Source: Planctomycetota bacterium (lineage in GTDB: Bacteria; Planctomycetota; UBA1135; GCA-002686595). Taken from it: a stretch of 64,000 nucleotides of DNA. The position numbers were made by a program, and so were the translations under genes. The stretch lies in the NCBI GenBank assembly GCA_012959525.1, contig DUDB01000042.1, forward strand, positions 41,597 to 105,596, written 5' to 3'. Below, piece after piece: positions 18,296-30,053 of this stretch. Below the pieces are notes generated by a model. It worked only from the letters and a program-made list of their open reading frames with translations. It was not told the origin of the DNA and did not search any database. Numbering within the stretch: the stretch's first letter is position 1; the number at the start of each line of letters is the position of its first letter.

Positions 18296-18934
18296 ATGTC
18301 CTCTCCCACCCCAGAGCCTCTCGGTCCCCTTGGCCCTCCTTCCTGGAGTCGGCAAGGGCTGTGCCTGCTGGCGGTGGTGGGTCTGGTGGTCCTGGATCTG
18401 TGGAGCAAGAGCGCGGCGTTTGAGTTCCTGGCCGAGGCCAGCCTGATGCGGGACGACACAGGGCACGACCGCTACCCCCTCGTGGGGAACTGGTTGGGCA
18501 TGATGCGCAACCTGAACTACGGGGCGGCCTTTGGGCAGCTAAAGGGAATTCCCACGGCGCTTGTCGCCTTGCGGTCGGTCGCGATCGTGGTGCTCGGCGT
18601 GCTGGTGTTTCGCGCGCCCCGGAGGAAGGCCCTCTACCTGTCTGCCCTGGTGCTGATCCTGGCCGGGGCGATGGGCAACCTCTACGACAACCTGTTCCAT
18701 CGCCCGTTCGACCACGAAGCGGGGCGCCCCTTCGGGCCTGTGCGGGACTTCATCGACGTGTATTTTTCGGGCCTGCGCTGGCACTTCCCCACGTTTAACG
18801 TGGCCGATTCGTGCATCACGGTGGGGGCGGTGCTCCTGCTCCTCTCCGGCCTGGTGGCCAGGAAAGAAGAGGAGGGCCCCGAGCCCGCACCGGAAGTGGA
18901 CATGGGGACGGATACTGAGGGGGCAGAATGCTAG
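18296..18934 (+). CDS. lspA: Lipoprotein signal peptidase (signal peptidase II)
   Basis: A 212-residue membrane protein with four hydrophobic segments and the aspartic-protease motifs of LspA: NYGAAFGQL, GNLYDNLFH with the first active-site Asp, and VRDFIDVYF ... HFPTFNVADSCITVG with the second. It cleaves the signal peptide from diacylglyceryl-modified prolipoproteins; several such lipoproteins are encoded in this window. GN(L)YDN replaces the common GN..DR. The C-terminal tail after the last helix is longer and more acidic than usual, a common planctomycete variation. The ATG at 18296 begins about 30 residues before the first membrane helix. Divergent from xerD with a 129-base gap; pyrD follows after 48 bases. 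Confidence 0.93.
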   Translation: MSSPTPEPLGPLGPPSWSRQGLCLLAVVGLVVLDLWSKSAAFEFLAEASLMRDDTGHDRYPLVGNWLGMMRNLNYGAAFGQLKGIPTALVALRSVAIVVLGVLVFRAPRRKALYLSALVLILAGAMGNLYDNLFHRPFDHEAGRPFGPVRDFIDVYFSGLRWHFPTFNVADSCITVGAVLLLLSGLVARKEEEGPEPAPEVDMGTDTEGAEC

Positions 18935-18982
18935 TTTCAGCACTGCGTTGCTCCGGCCCCTCCCGAGGGCTAGATTTCAGCC

Positions 18983-19900
18983 ATGGCTAGTATGGAGGTT
19001 GACCTCGCCGGGATTTCCCTGCGAAACCCGATCCTCTCCGCGTCCGGGACCTTTGGGCATGGGGTGGAGATGCAGCACATGGTGGCCCTGGATGAGTTGG
19101 GGGGGCTGGTCAGCAAGACGGTCACCTGTCAGCCACGCCCTGGCAATCCCGCCCCACGCATCGCGGAGACCAAGGCCGGCTTCCTGAACTCCATCGGCCT
19201 GGAGAATCGAGGGATCGAGTCCTACATCGAGTCCGTGCTGCCGGAGGTGGAGAGTGCGGGGACGGTCATCATCACGAACATCGGTGGCGAGAGCGTGGCC
19301 GACTACGTCGCCGCCGCGGAAGCCCTGGCGGGCTTCGACGTAATCTCTGCTCTGGAAGTCAATCTCTCATGCCCGAACGTGGGCGGAGGCCGGTTGCCAT
19401 TCAGCACGGACCCCAAGAGAGCGGAGGAAGTCATGCGTGCGGTGAGCGAGGTCACCGACAAGCCCCTTTGGGCCAAACTCTCGCCCAACGTGACGCGCAT
19501 CGAGGAGATCGCCTGCGGCGCCGAGGCCGGGGGAGCCAGCGCGATCACGGCCGTCAATACCCTGCTTGGCCTGGGAGTGGACTGGCGCACGGGGAAGCCT
19601 GCCCTGGCGACCGTCGTGGGTGGCTACTCGGGAATCGGCATGGGCCCCGTGGCTCTGCGCTGTGCATGGCAGTGTGCTCAAGCAGTCGACATCCCCGTGG
19701 TTGGCTGTGGGGGCATTGCCGATGCCGAGGACGTCTTGGCCTTCTTGGCCGTTGGCTGCCATGCCGTGCAGGTGGGTACGGCGAGCTTCTCTGATCCAGG
19801 CATGCTCGGCCGCTTGGCGGCGGAAGTGGAGCAGTTGCTGGACGAAGCCGGCGTGAAGGACGTGCAGGATGTGGTGGGCTGTATGGAGGCCTCCAAGTGA
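18983..19900 (+). CDS. pyrD: Dihydroorotate dehydrogenase, class 1B catalytic subunit
   Basis: A 305-residue FMN enzyme of pyrimidine synthesis converting dihydroorotate to orotate. The class 1 catalytic Cys is in NLSCPNVGGG; FMN contacts are in NPILSASGTFG, the FLNSIGLEN substrate loop, WAKLSPN and the C-terminal VVGCGGI ... VQVGTASF phosphate loop. Class 1B enzymes normally pair with the PyrK electron-transfer subunit; pyrK is not in the window, so it must be elsewhere if present. It is followed after 18 bases by a receiver-domain gene. Confidence 0.94.
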   Translation: MASMEVDLAGISLRNPILSASGTFGHGVEMQHMVALDELGGLVSKTVTCQPRPGNPAPRIAETKAGFLNSIGLENRGIESYIESVLPEVESAGTVIITNIGGESVADYVAAAEALAGFDVISALEVNLSCPNVGGGRLPFSTDPKRAEEVMRAVSEVTDKPLWAKLSPNVTRIEEIACGAEAGGASAITAVNTLLGLGVDWRTGKPALATVVGGYSGIGMGPVALRCAWQCAQAVDIPVVGCGGIADAEDVLAFLAVGCHAVQVGTASFSDPGMLGRLAAEVEQLLDEAGVKDVQDVVGCMEASK

Positions 19901-19918
19901 TGTCCATGGGAGCGTGCC

Positions 19919-20743
19919 GTGCGACTGACTGAGATCACATCGGACATGATGTCGCGCGCCATCAATATCTACTTTGAGCACGCGTTCCCAAAGGCCTTGG
20001 GCAAGAGCCCTGCACGGTCTGCGGAGGAGCTCAAGGAGCATGCTGGTCTCGATCAACCGCTGGCTCTGTTCGATGCTCCGGAGGGTCGGAGTGCAGGAGT
20101 ACTACCGCGCCATGTGGTTCGCCTCGGGAATCACGGTTATCCGTTCATGAAGTTGGTCGTGCAGGAGTACATCCTGGACGGCGAGTACTTCTTCTCCGTG
20201 GACACTCACGATGCCCTGAAGGTCTCGCCGGAAATGCCCGACTACGAGGCGTGGTGTGAGGTGCGCCGTGAGAATCGGCGCCTGAAAGAGACCATTGAGG
20301 AGGCTTGGGCCGGGGATGGGTTGCCCACGCACCAGGAGCTGCGCTCCCTGGCAGAGGGGATCGCCGGTACGGATGGTCAGGATAGGTGCTCCGGACGGAT
20401 CATGGTCGTGGATGACGAGCGGGATGTGGCACTCGGGTTGGCGGCCCTCCTGCGGGGGAAGGGCTTCGAGGTGGAGACCGCGTTCGATGGCCAGGAGGTC
20501 GTGGATCGCCTCAAGGATGGGGAGGTTCCGGACCTGCTGCTCTTGGACTATTCGATGCCCGAGCTGGACGGCGAAGAGGTGATGTTGACCCTCAGGGCGG
20601 ACCCGGAGTTTGCCCAGATGCCCATCCTGCTGGCGACGGCGAGCAACATTGACCTGGAGACCATGACACGGGCGAATGGGCTGCTGAGAAAGCCGTACAC
20701 CCGAGGAGTGTTGTTCCAAATGATCCAGGGGCTGATCGGGTGA
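19919..20743 (+). CDS. Response-regulator receiver protein with unrecognised N-terminal domain
   Basis: A 274-residue protein. The C-terminal receiver domain (about 159-274) is intact: acidic pair D165/D166 in VVDDERD, phospho-acceptor D210 in LLLLDYSMPELDG, T240 in LLATAS and K258 in LLRKPY. The first 150 residues have no recognised fold; they contain a helical start (DMMSRAINIYFEHAF), a strand-rich middle (HVVRLGNHGYPFMKLVVQEY) and a charged helix. It has no DNA-binding domain, so output is by protein contact through the N-terminal part. No histidine kinase is adjacent. It begins with GTG 18 bases after pyrD. Confidence 0.82.
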   Translation: MRLTEITSDMMSRAINIYFEHAFPKALGKSPARSAEELKEHAGLDQPLALFDAPEGRSAGVLPRHVVRLGNHGYPFMKLVVQEYILDGEYFFSVDTHDALKVSPEMPDYEAWCEVRRENRRLKETIEEAWAGDGLPTHQELRSLAEGIAGTDGQDRCSGRIMVVDDERDVALGLAALLRGKGFEVETAFDGQEVVDRLKDGEVPDLLLLDYSMPELDGEEVMLTLRADPEFAQMPILLATASNIDLETMTRANGLLRKPYTRGVLFQMIQGLIG

Positions 20744-20779
20744 CGGCGTGAGCCGTAAGGACTTGGGCCCTTTCAGGGC
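20743..20779 (+). other. Two short hairpins after the receiver gene
   Basis: ACGGC-GTGA-GCCGT at 20743-20756 forms a 5-bp stem with a GNRA-type loop, and GCCCT-TTC-AGGGC at 20767-20779 forms a second 5-bp stem. No T-run follows, so termination is only possible, not clear. Confidence 0.3.
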
Positions 20780-20894
20780 GCTCTGGTCCGATGGTCGCTT
20801 CAAGCTCGCAGCGAGAGTGCACGGCCTCCAGCGCGGGTGGGGTGCGCAGGTACCCATCTGGAATCAAGTGGAGCCCAACCCACGTCTGCGGGGG

Positions 20895-20925
20895 TTGTTC
20901 CTCTCCCTCTGACCCCGTCTAATGT
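20895..20925 (+). promoter_or_regulatory. Possible secA promoter
   Basis: TTGTTC, a 19-base spacer and TAATGT lie 68 bases before the secA start in a 249-base gap. The -10 is good, but the spacer is long and GC-rich planctomycete promoters are poorly defined. Confidence 0.25.
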
Positions 20926-20992
20926 CCCCCCGAAACCCCGCCCCGAGCCTCCAGTCGGCCCCCAGGATCCCTTACACCACGCTTTTCACTCC

Positions 20993-23893
<2,901 letters not shown>

Positions 23894-23915
23894 GTCCCGA
23901 GGGGGGTAGCCAGCC

Positions 23916-25253
23916 ATGACGGTGATCGCGCCCCTAGGTCCTGACCCGCACGCGGGACTACGTATCACCCTGCTGTATGGGGTGTACGACGTGCTCTGGA
24001 CCGTGGCCCTACTCCTGACGAGCCCTTGGTGGGTCGTCCGTAGCCTCGTGCACGCGCCGACCCGAGGCATGGTGCGGGGAAGACTGACCCTGAACCTGAA
24101 GACCCTTACGCCTGCGCGGGATAGGCCGCGGGTGCTCGTCCACGGGGTGTCGGTGGGGGAGGTCAAGGCGGCCAAGTCCCTGGTGGCGGAGCTCTCCAAG
24201 ACCTGCGATGTGGTCGTGTCCAGCTCCACGAACACGGGCATAATCGTGGCTCATCAGTGTTACCCCGGGTACAAGATCGTGCGTTTCCCCGTAGACCACA
24301 TGTGGCCTGTGACCCGCTTCATGAACCGGGTACAGCCCTCCTGCGTCGTTCTCATGGAGCTGGAGATCTGGCCCAACTTTCTGCGCAAGGCCAATCGCCT
24401 TGAGGTTCCCGTTGCCATCGTGAGCGGACGCATCACGCCCTCCAGCCACATCAGCTACCGGCGTTTTGGGAAGACCCTGCCTCAGTTTCACCGTATCACC
24501 GTGTTCGCCGTTCAGGACGAGGAGCACGCCCGACGGTTTGCGGATCTGGCTGGCTCCGGTGATCGCGTGGTCATCACGGGCAACGTGAAGATCGACGGGC
24601 TGGACACGGACAAGCCAGCAGATGATGTGGCACTGGCGGAGCTGCGTGGTCTTGTCAGCGCTAAGCCGGGTCAGGCTGTCCTGGTTGCGGGGTCGACTCA
24701 CGACCCCGAAGAGAGGCTCGTCGCCAAGGCCTTCCGCCAAGCCGATCCCGGCGCCCGGATGGTTCTGGTCCCGCGCCATCCCGAGCGCGGGCGCGCCGTC
24801 CTCTCAGATCTGGCGCGCCAGGGCATGAGCGGTCAACTCCTGACGGAGCTGCGGGCAGGGCGCGAAGTGGTGGACACCACCCGGGTCCTGGTCGTGGACA
24901 CCATCGGAGAGTTGGAGCGCCTCTATGGTCTTGCGGACGTGGTTTTTGTGGGGGGCAGCCTCGTGCCTCATGGCGGGCAGAACATGTTGGAGCCTGCTGC
25001 CCTGGGCAGGGCCGTGCTCCATGGGCCTTACGTGCAGAATTTCACGCAGGAAGCCAGACTACTGGAGAAGGCTGGCGGAAGCCGAACCGTGCGCGACCCG
25101 GAGCATCTTGCAGAGGTCCTGGAGCAGCTGCTCCAGGACGAGCCGCAGCGGGAGATCATGGGGCAGGCTGGCAGAGAAGCCGTCGAGGCCCAAAAGGGGG
25201 CTACCGCCCGGACCTTGGGAGTTCTGGCGGCTCGCTGTGGTCTCAGCCTCTAA
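23916..25253 (+). CDS. waaA: 3-deoxy-D-manno-octulosonic acid (Kdo) transferase
   Basis: A 445-residue GT30 enzyme that adds Kdo to lipid A, showing that the cell makes lipopolysaccharide. The N-terminal membrane helix (LYGVYDVLWTVALLLTSPWW) precedes the acceptor domain with HGVSVGEV (catalytic Glu region), SSSTNTG and MELEIWPN; the C-terminal domain contains GNVKID, GSTHDPEE (CMP contacts), VPRHPERG and GGSLVPHGGQNMLEPAALG. All these are family hallmarks. It is in line with secA (22-base gap) and upstream of metK. Confidence 0.94.
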   Translation: MTVIAPLGPDPHAGLRITLLYGVYDVLWTVALLLTSPWWVVRSLVHAPTRGMVRGRLTLNLKTLTPARDRPRVLVHGVSVGEVKAAKSLVAELSKTCDVVVSSSTNTGIIVAHQCYPGYKIVRFPVDHMWPVTRFMNRVQPSCVVLMELEIWPNFLRKANRLEVPVAIVSGRITPSSHISYRRFGKTLPQFHRITVFAVQDEEHARRFADLAGSGDRVVITGNVKIDGLDTDKPADDVALAELRGLVSAKPGQAVLVAGSTHDPEERLVAKAFRQADPGARMVLVPRHPERGRAVLSDLARQGMSGQLLTELRAGREVVDTTRVLVVDTIGELERLYGLADVVFVGGSLVPHGGQNMLEPAALGRAVLHGPYVQNFTQEARLLEKAGGSRTVRDPEHLAEVLEQLLQDEPQREIMGQAGREAVEAQKGATARTLGVLAARCGLSL

Positions 25254-25422
25254 CCAAGCACCGAATCCTGTCGTAGAAGGATGGGTTGGGGGGGTCTCCG
25301 GTGGGCCCCGGGGCGGGTATGATGGGATGCTACTTTTGCGCCCGTTGCGGCCATCCCTATCGTTCACCCCCCCCTCCGGGTTCCCGCAAGTGGGACTCAT
25401 GTCTCAAGAGGAGATTGCCGAT

Positions 25423-25453
25423 AGGGGCGAAGTTCGGCCCCTCTCTGGGGGCC
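25423..25453 (+). promoter_or_regulatory. Mutually exclusive hairpins in the metK leader
   Basis: GGGGC at 25424-25428 can pair with GCCCC at 25437-25441, while GGCCCC at 25436-25441 can instead pair with GGGGCC at 25448-25453. Both stems use the same bases, and the second ends 37 bases before the metK start. This could be a switch, but GC-rich DNA forms such pairs often, and no SAM riboswitch class was recognised. Confidence 0.25.
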
Positions 25454-25490
25454 TCCATCCATAGTCATCCAAGCCCAACCCCAAGTTTCC

Positions 25491-26678
25491 ATGGCCCGCA
25501 CCCTCTTTACCTCTGAATCCGTCTCGATGGGACACCCCGACAAGGTGGCCGACCAGGTCTCGGACGCCATCCTCGACGCCATCCTCGCCGGCGACCCTAC
25601 AAGCCGCGTGGCCTGCGAGACCATGGTGACGACAGGTCTGTGTATCGTGGCGGGTGAGATCACGACCAAGTCCGTGGTGAACTACCAGGAGATTGCGCGC
25701 GAGACCATCAAGCGCATCGGCTACGACAACGACGACTACGGCATCAACGGCGACACGTGCGCCGTCATGGTGACCCTCGACAAGCAGTCGCCGGACATCA
25801 GCCAGGGCGTCTCCGTGGGGGAGGGTTTGCACAAGGAACAAGGTGCCGGCGACCAGGGACTCATGTTCGGGTACGCCTGCGACGAGACGGACACGCTGAT
25901 GCCGTTTCCGATCCACTATTCCCACCGCCTCGTGGAGAAGCTGACCAACCTGCGCCAGAGTGGCGAGCTGCCCTGGTTGCGTCCCGACAGCAAGAGTCAG
26001 GTCACGGTGGAGTACGAGGACGGCCGACCGGTTCGCGTGCACACAGTCGTCATCTCGACCCAGCACGACCCGAGCGTCAACGGCAAGGATGAGGAACAGG
26101 AGGTGCTCGCGGAGATCCGCAGCACTCTCATCGAGCAGTGCGTCAAGGCCGTCATTCCCGCGGAATTCCTCGACGACGAGACCATCTATCACATCAACCC
26201 CACGGGCAAGTTCGTTCTGGGCGGGCCTCACGGGGACTGCGGCCTAACAGGTCGCAAGATCATCGTGGATACCTATGGCGGCATGGGCCGCCACGGGGGC
26301 GGCGCCTTCTCCGGCAAGGATCCCTCCAAGGTGGATCGCAGCGCCGCGTACGCCGCTCGTTGGGTGGCCAAGAACGTGGTGGCCGCCGGCTTGGCGACCC
26401 GTTGCGAGGTGCAGCTCTCCTACGCCATCGGCGTACCCAAGCCCCTGTCGGTTCTGGTGGACACCTTCGGTACGGCCACCGTGGACGAGGCGGCTATCTC
26501 CAAGGCGGTGGACGTGGTCTTTGACCTGTCGCCCGCGGGCATCATCGAAGCCCTGGACCTGCGCCGCCCGATCTTCGAAGCCACGGCCTACAACGGCCAC
26601 TTCGGACGGGATGGGTTCAGCTGGGAGGCGACCGACAAGGCTGCGGAATTGAAGGCGGCCCTCGGGACGGCCGTCTAG
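25491..26678 (+). CDS. metK: S-adenosylmethionine synthetase
   Basis: A 395-residue MetK that makes SAM from methionine and ATP. The hallmark segments are present: [33 protein letters not shown], the flexible [15 protein letters not shown] region, the phosphate loop [18 protein letters not shown] and the GRDGFSWE C-terminus. Length is typical. The start ATG is preceded by a 237-base gap containing alternative hairpins. Within the window, users of SAM or its products include the methyltransferase-coiled-coil protein and a SAM hydrolase-type protein. Confidence 0.97.
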   Translation: MARTLFTSESVSMGHPDKVADQVSDAILDAILAGDPTSRVACETMVTTGLCIVAGEITTKSVVNYQEIARETIKRIGYDNDDYGINGDTCAVMVTLDKQSPDISQGVSVGEGLHKEQGAGDQGLMFGYACDETDTLMPFPIHYSHRLVEKLTNLRQSGELPWLRPDSKSQVTVEYEDGRPVRVHTVVISTQHDPSVNGKDEEQEVLAEIRSTLIEQCVKAVIPAEFLDDETIYHINPTGKFVLGGPHGDCGLTGRKIIVDTYGGMGRHGGGAFSGKDPSKVDRSAAYAARWVAKNVVAAGLATRCEVQLSYAIGVPKPLSVLVDTFGTATVDEAAISKAVDVVFDLSPAGIIEALDLRRPIFEATAYNGHFGRDGFSWEATDKAAELKAALGTAV

Positions 26679-26846
26679 ATTCTCCGCTGTATCCGCCCTC
26701 TGGGGTATCTAGGTGGGTTCTTGGGCCCAGGTCGGAGCTCCACGCCCTTATGCGGGAGGATTGCGCCCAGAAGAGCCTGCGTGACTGGCGGGGGCCGCTG
26801 GGGTACAACCTGCCCGTCCGGCCCCTCTCTCCACACTCGTTCGCCC

Positions 26847-27533
26847 ATGCTGCACCCTCACCCGTTCTCCGCTTCCGACCTACCCCAGGGCATCAGCGCC
26901 CCGGGCCGTCGCTCGGGATTCACCCTGATCGAGTTGCTTGCCGTGATCCTGATCATCGGGATCCTAGCCACCTTCCTGATCCCGAAGATTCCGTTCATTC
27001 AGGAGCGTGCCTACATCACCGCTTGCCGGGCCAACCTGGGCGAGATCGGCAAGGGCCTCTTGGCCTACCAGAGTCGATTCGACGGGATGCCCAGGGAGGG
27101 CGGTGCCAAGTTCTTCTGTGTGCTCATCAAGCAGGACCTGATCTGGGAGAACACTCCCAAGTCCGCCCGTGGCTTGACCTGTCCAGGCGTGGACTACAAC
27201 GCTCTGCCCGGACTGCAGGGGCTGGAAGAGGAACAGTGGTATGCGGACTACGACAGCGTGGACGGAACCTACACCGCCTACGCCGGTCGCGACGTCAAGG
27301 AGTACGGCTTCCGGCGCAAGGTGCTGAGCGGCAAGGAGGTGCTCGTGGCCGACGACAACGATCCCGAGAACAACCACAAGAGCACGACTCTGGCCCTGAT
27401 GGGGGACTGGACCGTACGCGAGTACGACATGGCCACCCTGAAGGACAAGAAGATGATCGACGTGGAGGAGGAGGTGCTGCTGGTGGGCCCCGAGTCTCCC
27501 GTGGAAGCGCTGCAGAAGCTCTCACTGGACTAG
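26847..27533 (+). CDS. Type II secretion/type IV pilus pseudopilin (GspG-like)
   Basis: A 228-residue protein with a 24-residue leader ending in G24 and followed by FTLIELLAVILIIGILATFLIP, the class III signal cut and methylated by prepilin peptidase, with Glu at +5. Residues after the helix form a soluble domain unlike standard GspG, with no calcium-site motif recognised. It probably joins a pseudopilus of a type II secretion-like machine; no other secretion genes are next to it. An in-frame extension upstream to 26721 is not needed; the ATG at 26847 gives a typical leader length for planctomycete pseudopilins. Confidence 0.85.
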   Translation: MLHPHPFSASDLPQGISAPGRRSGFTLIELLAVILIIGILATFLIPKIPFIQERAYITACRANLGEIGKGLLAYQSRFDGMPREGGAKFFCVLIKQDLIWENTPKSARGLTCPGVDYNALPGLQGLEEEQWYADYDSVDGTYTAYAGRDVKEYGFRRKVLSGKEVLVADDNDPENNHKSTTLALMGDWTVREYDMATLKDKKMIDVEEEVLLVGPESPVEALQKLSLD

Positions 27534-27664
27534 CCGTCAATGCCTTCCCTGACAGGGCGAAGGTGCATGCAAGAAGAGTCCCGGGCAGAAGTCCAGACCG
27601 GGCGTCGAACGGACGATAGCATGCTCACGCACCCCGTCTGGTCCCGTAGGTGCCCCCCCCTACC

Positions 27665-28555
27665 ATGCTCCCCCTAGCCATCCTGCGCGCCATGCGACCC
27701 CACCAGTGGGTCAAGAACGTGTTCGTGAGTGCAGCCATGCTGTTCTCCTGGGCTGAGATGAAGCACGCAGATCCAGAGCACTTGGGTCCTGTACTCTTCG
27801 CGATCGCGGCTTTCTGCCTGGGCGCCAGTGCGATCTACGTGATCAACGACATCATGGATGTGGAGAGCGATCGCGCACACCCCACCAAGTGCAAGCGGCC
27901 CATCGCCGCGGGGGAGATGTCCATCCCCATCGCTCTAATGGTGAGCGCAGCCTGCGTTGGGGGAGCTTTGGTACTCGCGCTGAGGGCAGTGCCAGATTCG
28001 GGCCACCGCGTGGCCTGGGTGGTTGCGGCGTACATGATCATGAATCTGCTGTACAGCATGAAGCTGAAGCACGTGGTGATCATTGATGCCTTCATCATTG
28101 CCGCAGGATTCCTGCTGCGCCTGTGGGCTGGGGGTGTTGCCGCCGATGTGGAGTTGTCCAGTTGGATCATGCTGTGCACCTTCTTTCTGGCGCTTTTTCT
28201 GGCCTTCTGCAAGCGCAGAGCGGAGATCGACTTGCTGGGCGCGGGGCGAGGAGGCCACCGCAAGATCCTGATGGAGTACACACCTGCGTTCTTGGATCAG
28301 ATCACTGTCGTGCTCGCCGCATGCACCGTAATCACTTACACGATGTGGACCGTGGCCCCTGACAAGGAATGGAAGGACGACACGGAAATGGTGCTCACCG
28401 TACCTTTCGTGGTTTTTGGTCTCTTCCGGTACCTCTTGCTCGTACAGACGCAAAAGGGTGGCGGCAGTCCCACGCGGGTTCTTCTCGGAGGCGACAGGAC
28501 TTTCGTCGTCAACTGTCTGGCCTACGCGGTTGCCGTCTATCTGCTCGCGGCCTGA
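27665..28555 (+). CDS. UbiA-family prenyltransferase (decaprenyl-phosphate phosphoribosyltransferase-like)
   Basis: A 296-residue membrane protein with about eight or nine hydrophobic segments. The start RAMRPHQWVKNVFVSAAMLF and the first Asp-rich motif NDIMDVESDRAHPTKCKRPIA match the branch of UbiA proteins that includes DPPR synthase (mycobacterial Rv3806c), which transfers phosphoribose to polyprenyl phosphate. The second motif region has CKRRAEIDLLG. In that branch the product feeds arabinose-containing glycans; a different prenyl or ribosyl acceptor is possible here. The ATG at 27665 was chosen over an upstream GTG at 27650. No epimerase or arabinosyltransferase is adjacent. Confidence 0.8.
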   Translation: MLPLAILRAMRPHQWVKNVFVSAAMLFSWAEMKHADPEHLGPVLFAIAAFCLGASAIYVINDIMDVESDRAHPTKCKRPIAAGEMSIPIALMVSAACVGGALVLALRAVPDSGHRVAWVVAAYMIMNLLYSMKLKHVVIIDAFIIAAGFLLRLWAGGVAADVELSSWIMLCTFFLALFLAFCKRRAEIDLLGAGRGGHRKILMEYTPAFLDQITVVLAACTVITYTMWTVAPDKEWKDDTEMVLTVPFVVFGLFRYLLLVQTQKGGGSPTRVLLGGDRTFVVNCLAYAVAVYLLAA

Positions 28556-28562
28556 GTGCCCG

Positions 28563-30053
28563 TCAGTCGGTCGCCAAGGCGAGCAGTTTCGGCAGGAGCT
28601 TCTTGAGAAGTTGCCCCCTCTCATTCAGTCGCTGTCGCACCTGATCCAGGGAGGGGATCACTCCCGGAGGTCCGGCCGCGGCGCGCCACGCTTCGAGAGC
28701 CGCGACAAATCCTTTGCGCTCTGCCTCTGAGCCACGCCAGAGCCAGGTCTCGAGAGCCAGCTCCGCGCCCTCCCCATCCGCCAGGGGATCGGTCAACTGT
28801 TGCGTCAGCCAGTGCGCCACCTCATCCCCCGCATCCAGCAGGACCAGCGCCGTTGCAGCGGCCTGGCAGAGGTCGGTGGGCTCCGTGTCCGGCTGAAACG
28901 CCGCTCGCAGGCTGGGAAGGCCTTCCGCCAGCCCTGTTCGCCCCAGGGCCCGCAGGGCCGCCACACGCAGCTCATGGGCCTGCCCCGGCGCACTTCTGGC
29001 CGCCAGGGCGGGCACGGCTGGGGGGTGCCCCACGCGGCCCAGGGCCTCGGCGGCCGCGGGGGCCAGGGATGGGTCGGCCAGGGCGGCTAGCAGCGCGGGC
29101 CCACTGGAGACGGCGCGCGGGCCCATGCGCTCCAGGACCTGGGCCGTGTGCAGGCGCACGTGGGCATCGGTGTCCCCCAGGGCGGGTGCGATCTCTCGCG
29201 CCACCCAGGGGCCCATGTTCGAGAGCACGTGGCGTGCGTCGTCCACCCCGCGCAGCTGGAAGTGCGCCTCGGACAATTCGTTCACCAGCTTCCAGATTTC
29301 GTGACGCAGTCGCAGAGAGGGTGTGGGTTGTGGGAGTTCTTCAGCGCGTTGGGAGGCCCACAACCCGGCGAGCTGGGATGGCTCGACGCCAGCGCGCTCC
29401 GCCGCAGCCTGCAGAAGCTCGGCTGCCGTGCGGCGCTGGTTGTCATCTTCGCCACGCGTGGCCAAGTCTTCCAGCGCTGCCAGCCCCCCGTAATTATGGA
29501 AGTTCAGCAGGGCGCGCCCCAGCCAGAGGAACGTGGCCGGGTCCTTCTCGTAGCGCAGGCGTCGCAACAACCGGGGCACGGCCTGATCCTGATTTGTGTC
29601 CCCCAGGTACCAAGCGCACCAGCTGCGCATCCAGGGCTCACGGGCCTGCTCGATCTGCCGCATCAGAACCTCTGCCGCGCGCGGGTGGTCGAGGGCTCCC
29701 AGGAGTTCAGCCGCCGCCAGACGCAGGGCCGTTTTCCTGGCGCTGTCAGCCAGGTGTTCGCTGAGCCGCCCGATGGCCGCTGGGCCTACGTCCTCGCGGA
29801 TCGCTTCCAGGGGAACTTCGCGCAGGGCACCCTTGGAACTAGCCAGCATGGTCACCAGCCCGTCCACCTCTTCCACTTCTTCGGGTTTCAGCCCGGGTAG
29901 ATCTTCGGGTGTGCCCAGTTGTCGCTCCAGGTCCGCCAGGCGTTCAATGACGACCGGGCCCAGCTCCGGGGCGGGGGCCGGTTCGGGGTCGGACCCGCCA
30001 CCGCAGCCCGCGAGTGCTAGGACGCACCCGGTGACCCAGGCCCACCGGTTCAT
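28563..30053 (-). CDS. HEAT-repeat lipoprotein, last gene of the transporter-cytochrome operon
   Basis: A 496-residue protein with a short leader and lipobox LAGC (Cys17), then a Pro/Glu spacer and a long array of HEAT-type helix pairs, e.g. AAELLGALDHPRAAEVLMRQI, AAEALGRVGHPPAVPALAAR and ALRALGRTGLAEGLPSLRAAF. HEAT arrays make curved protein-binding scaffolds. Because the start ATG overlaps the stop of the pentaheme cytochrome gene (ATGA), the two are translated together, which suggests that they form one periplasmic complex. It converges with the UbiA gene. Confidence 0.85.
   Translation of the reverse strand: MNRWAWVTGCVLALAGCGGGSDPEPAPAPELGPVVIERLADLERQLGTPEDLPGLKPEEVEEVDGLVTMLASSKGALREVPLEAIREDVGPAAIGRLSEHLADSARKTALRLAAAELLGALDHPRAAEVLMRQIEQAREPWMRSWCAWYLGDTNQDQAVPRLLRRLRYEKDPATFLWLGRALLNFHNYGGLAALEDLATRGEDDNQRRTAAELLQAAAERAGVEPSQLAGLWASQRAEELPQPTPSLRLRHEIWKLVNELSEAHFQLRGVDDARHVLSNMGPWVAREIAPALGDTDAHVRLHTAQVLERMGPRAVSSGPALLAALADPSLAPAAAEALGRVGHPPAVPALAARSAPGQAHELRVAALRALGRTGLAEGLPSLRAAFQPDTEPTDLCQAAATALVLLDAGDEVAHWLTQQLTDPLADGEGAELALETWLWRGSEAERKGFVAALEAWRAAAGPPGVIPSLDQVRQRLNERGQLLKKLLPKLLALATD

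Noticed and set aside
25254..25490. SAM or SAH riboswitch before metK
   Set aside because: None of the known consensus cores was recognised in this gap; only generic hairpins remain.
25319..25516. Short frame with a CxxC pair and CGHPY ahead of metK
   Set aside because: It runs into the metK start and has no further domain; probably a chance frame in the leader.
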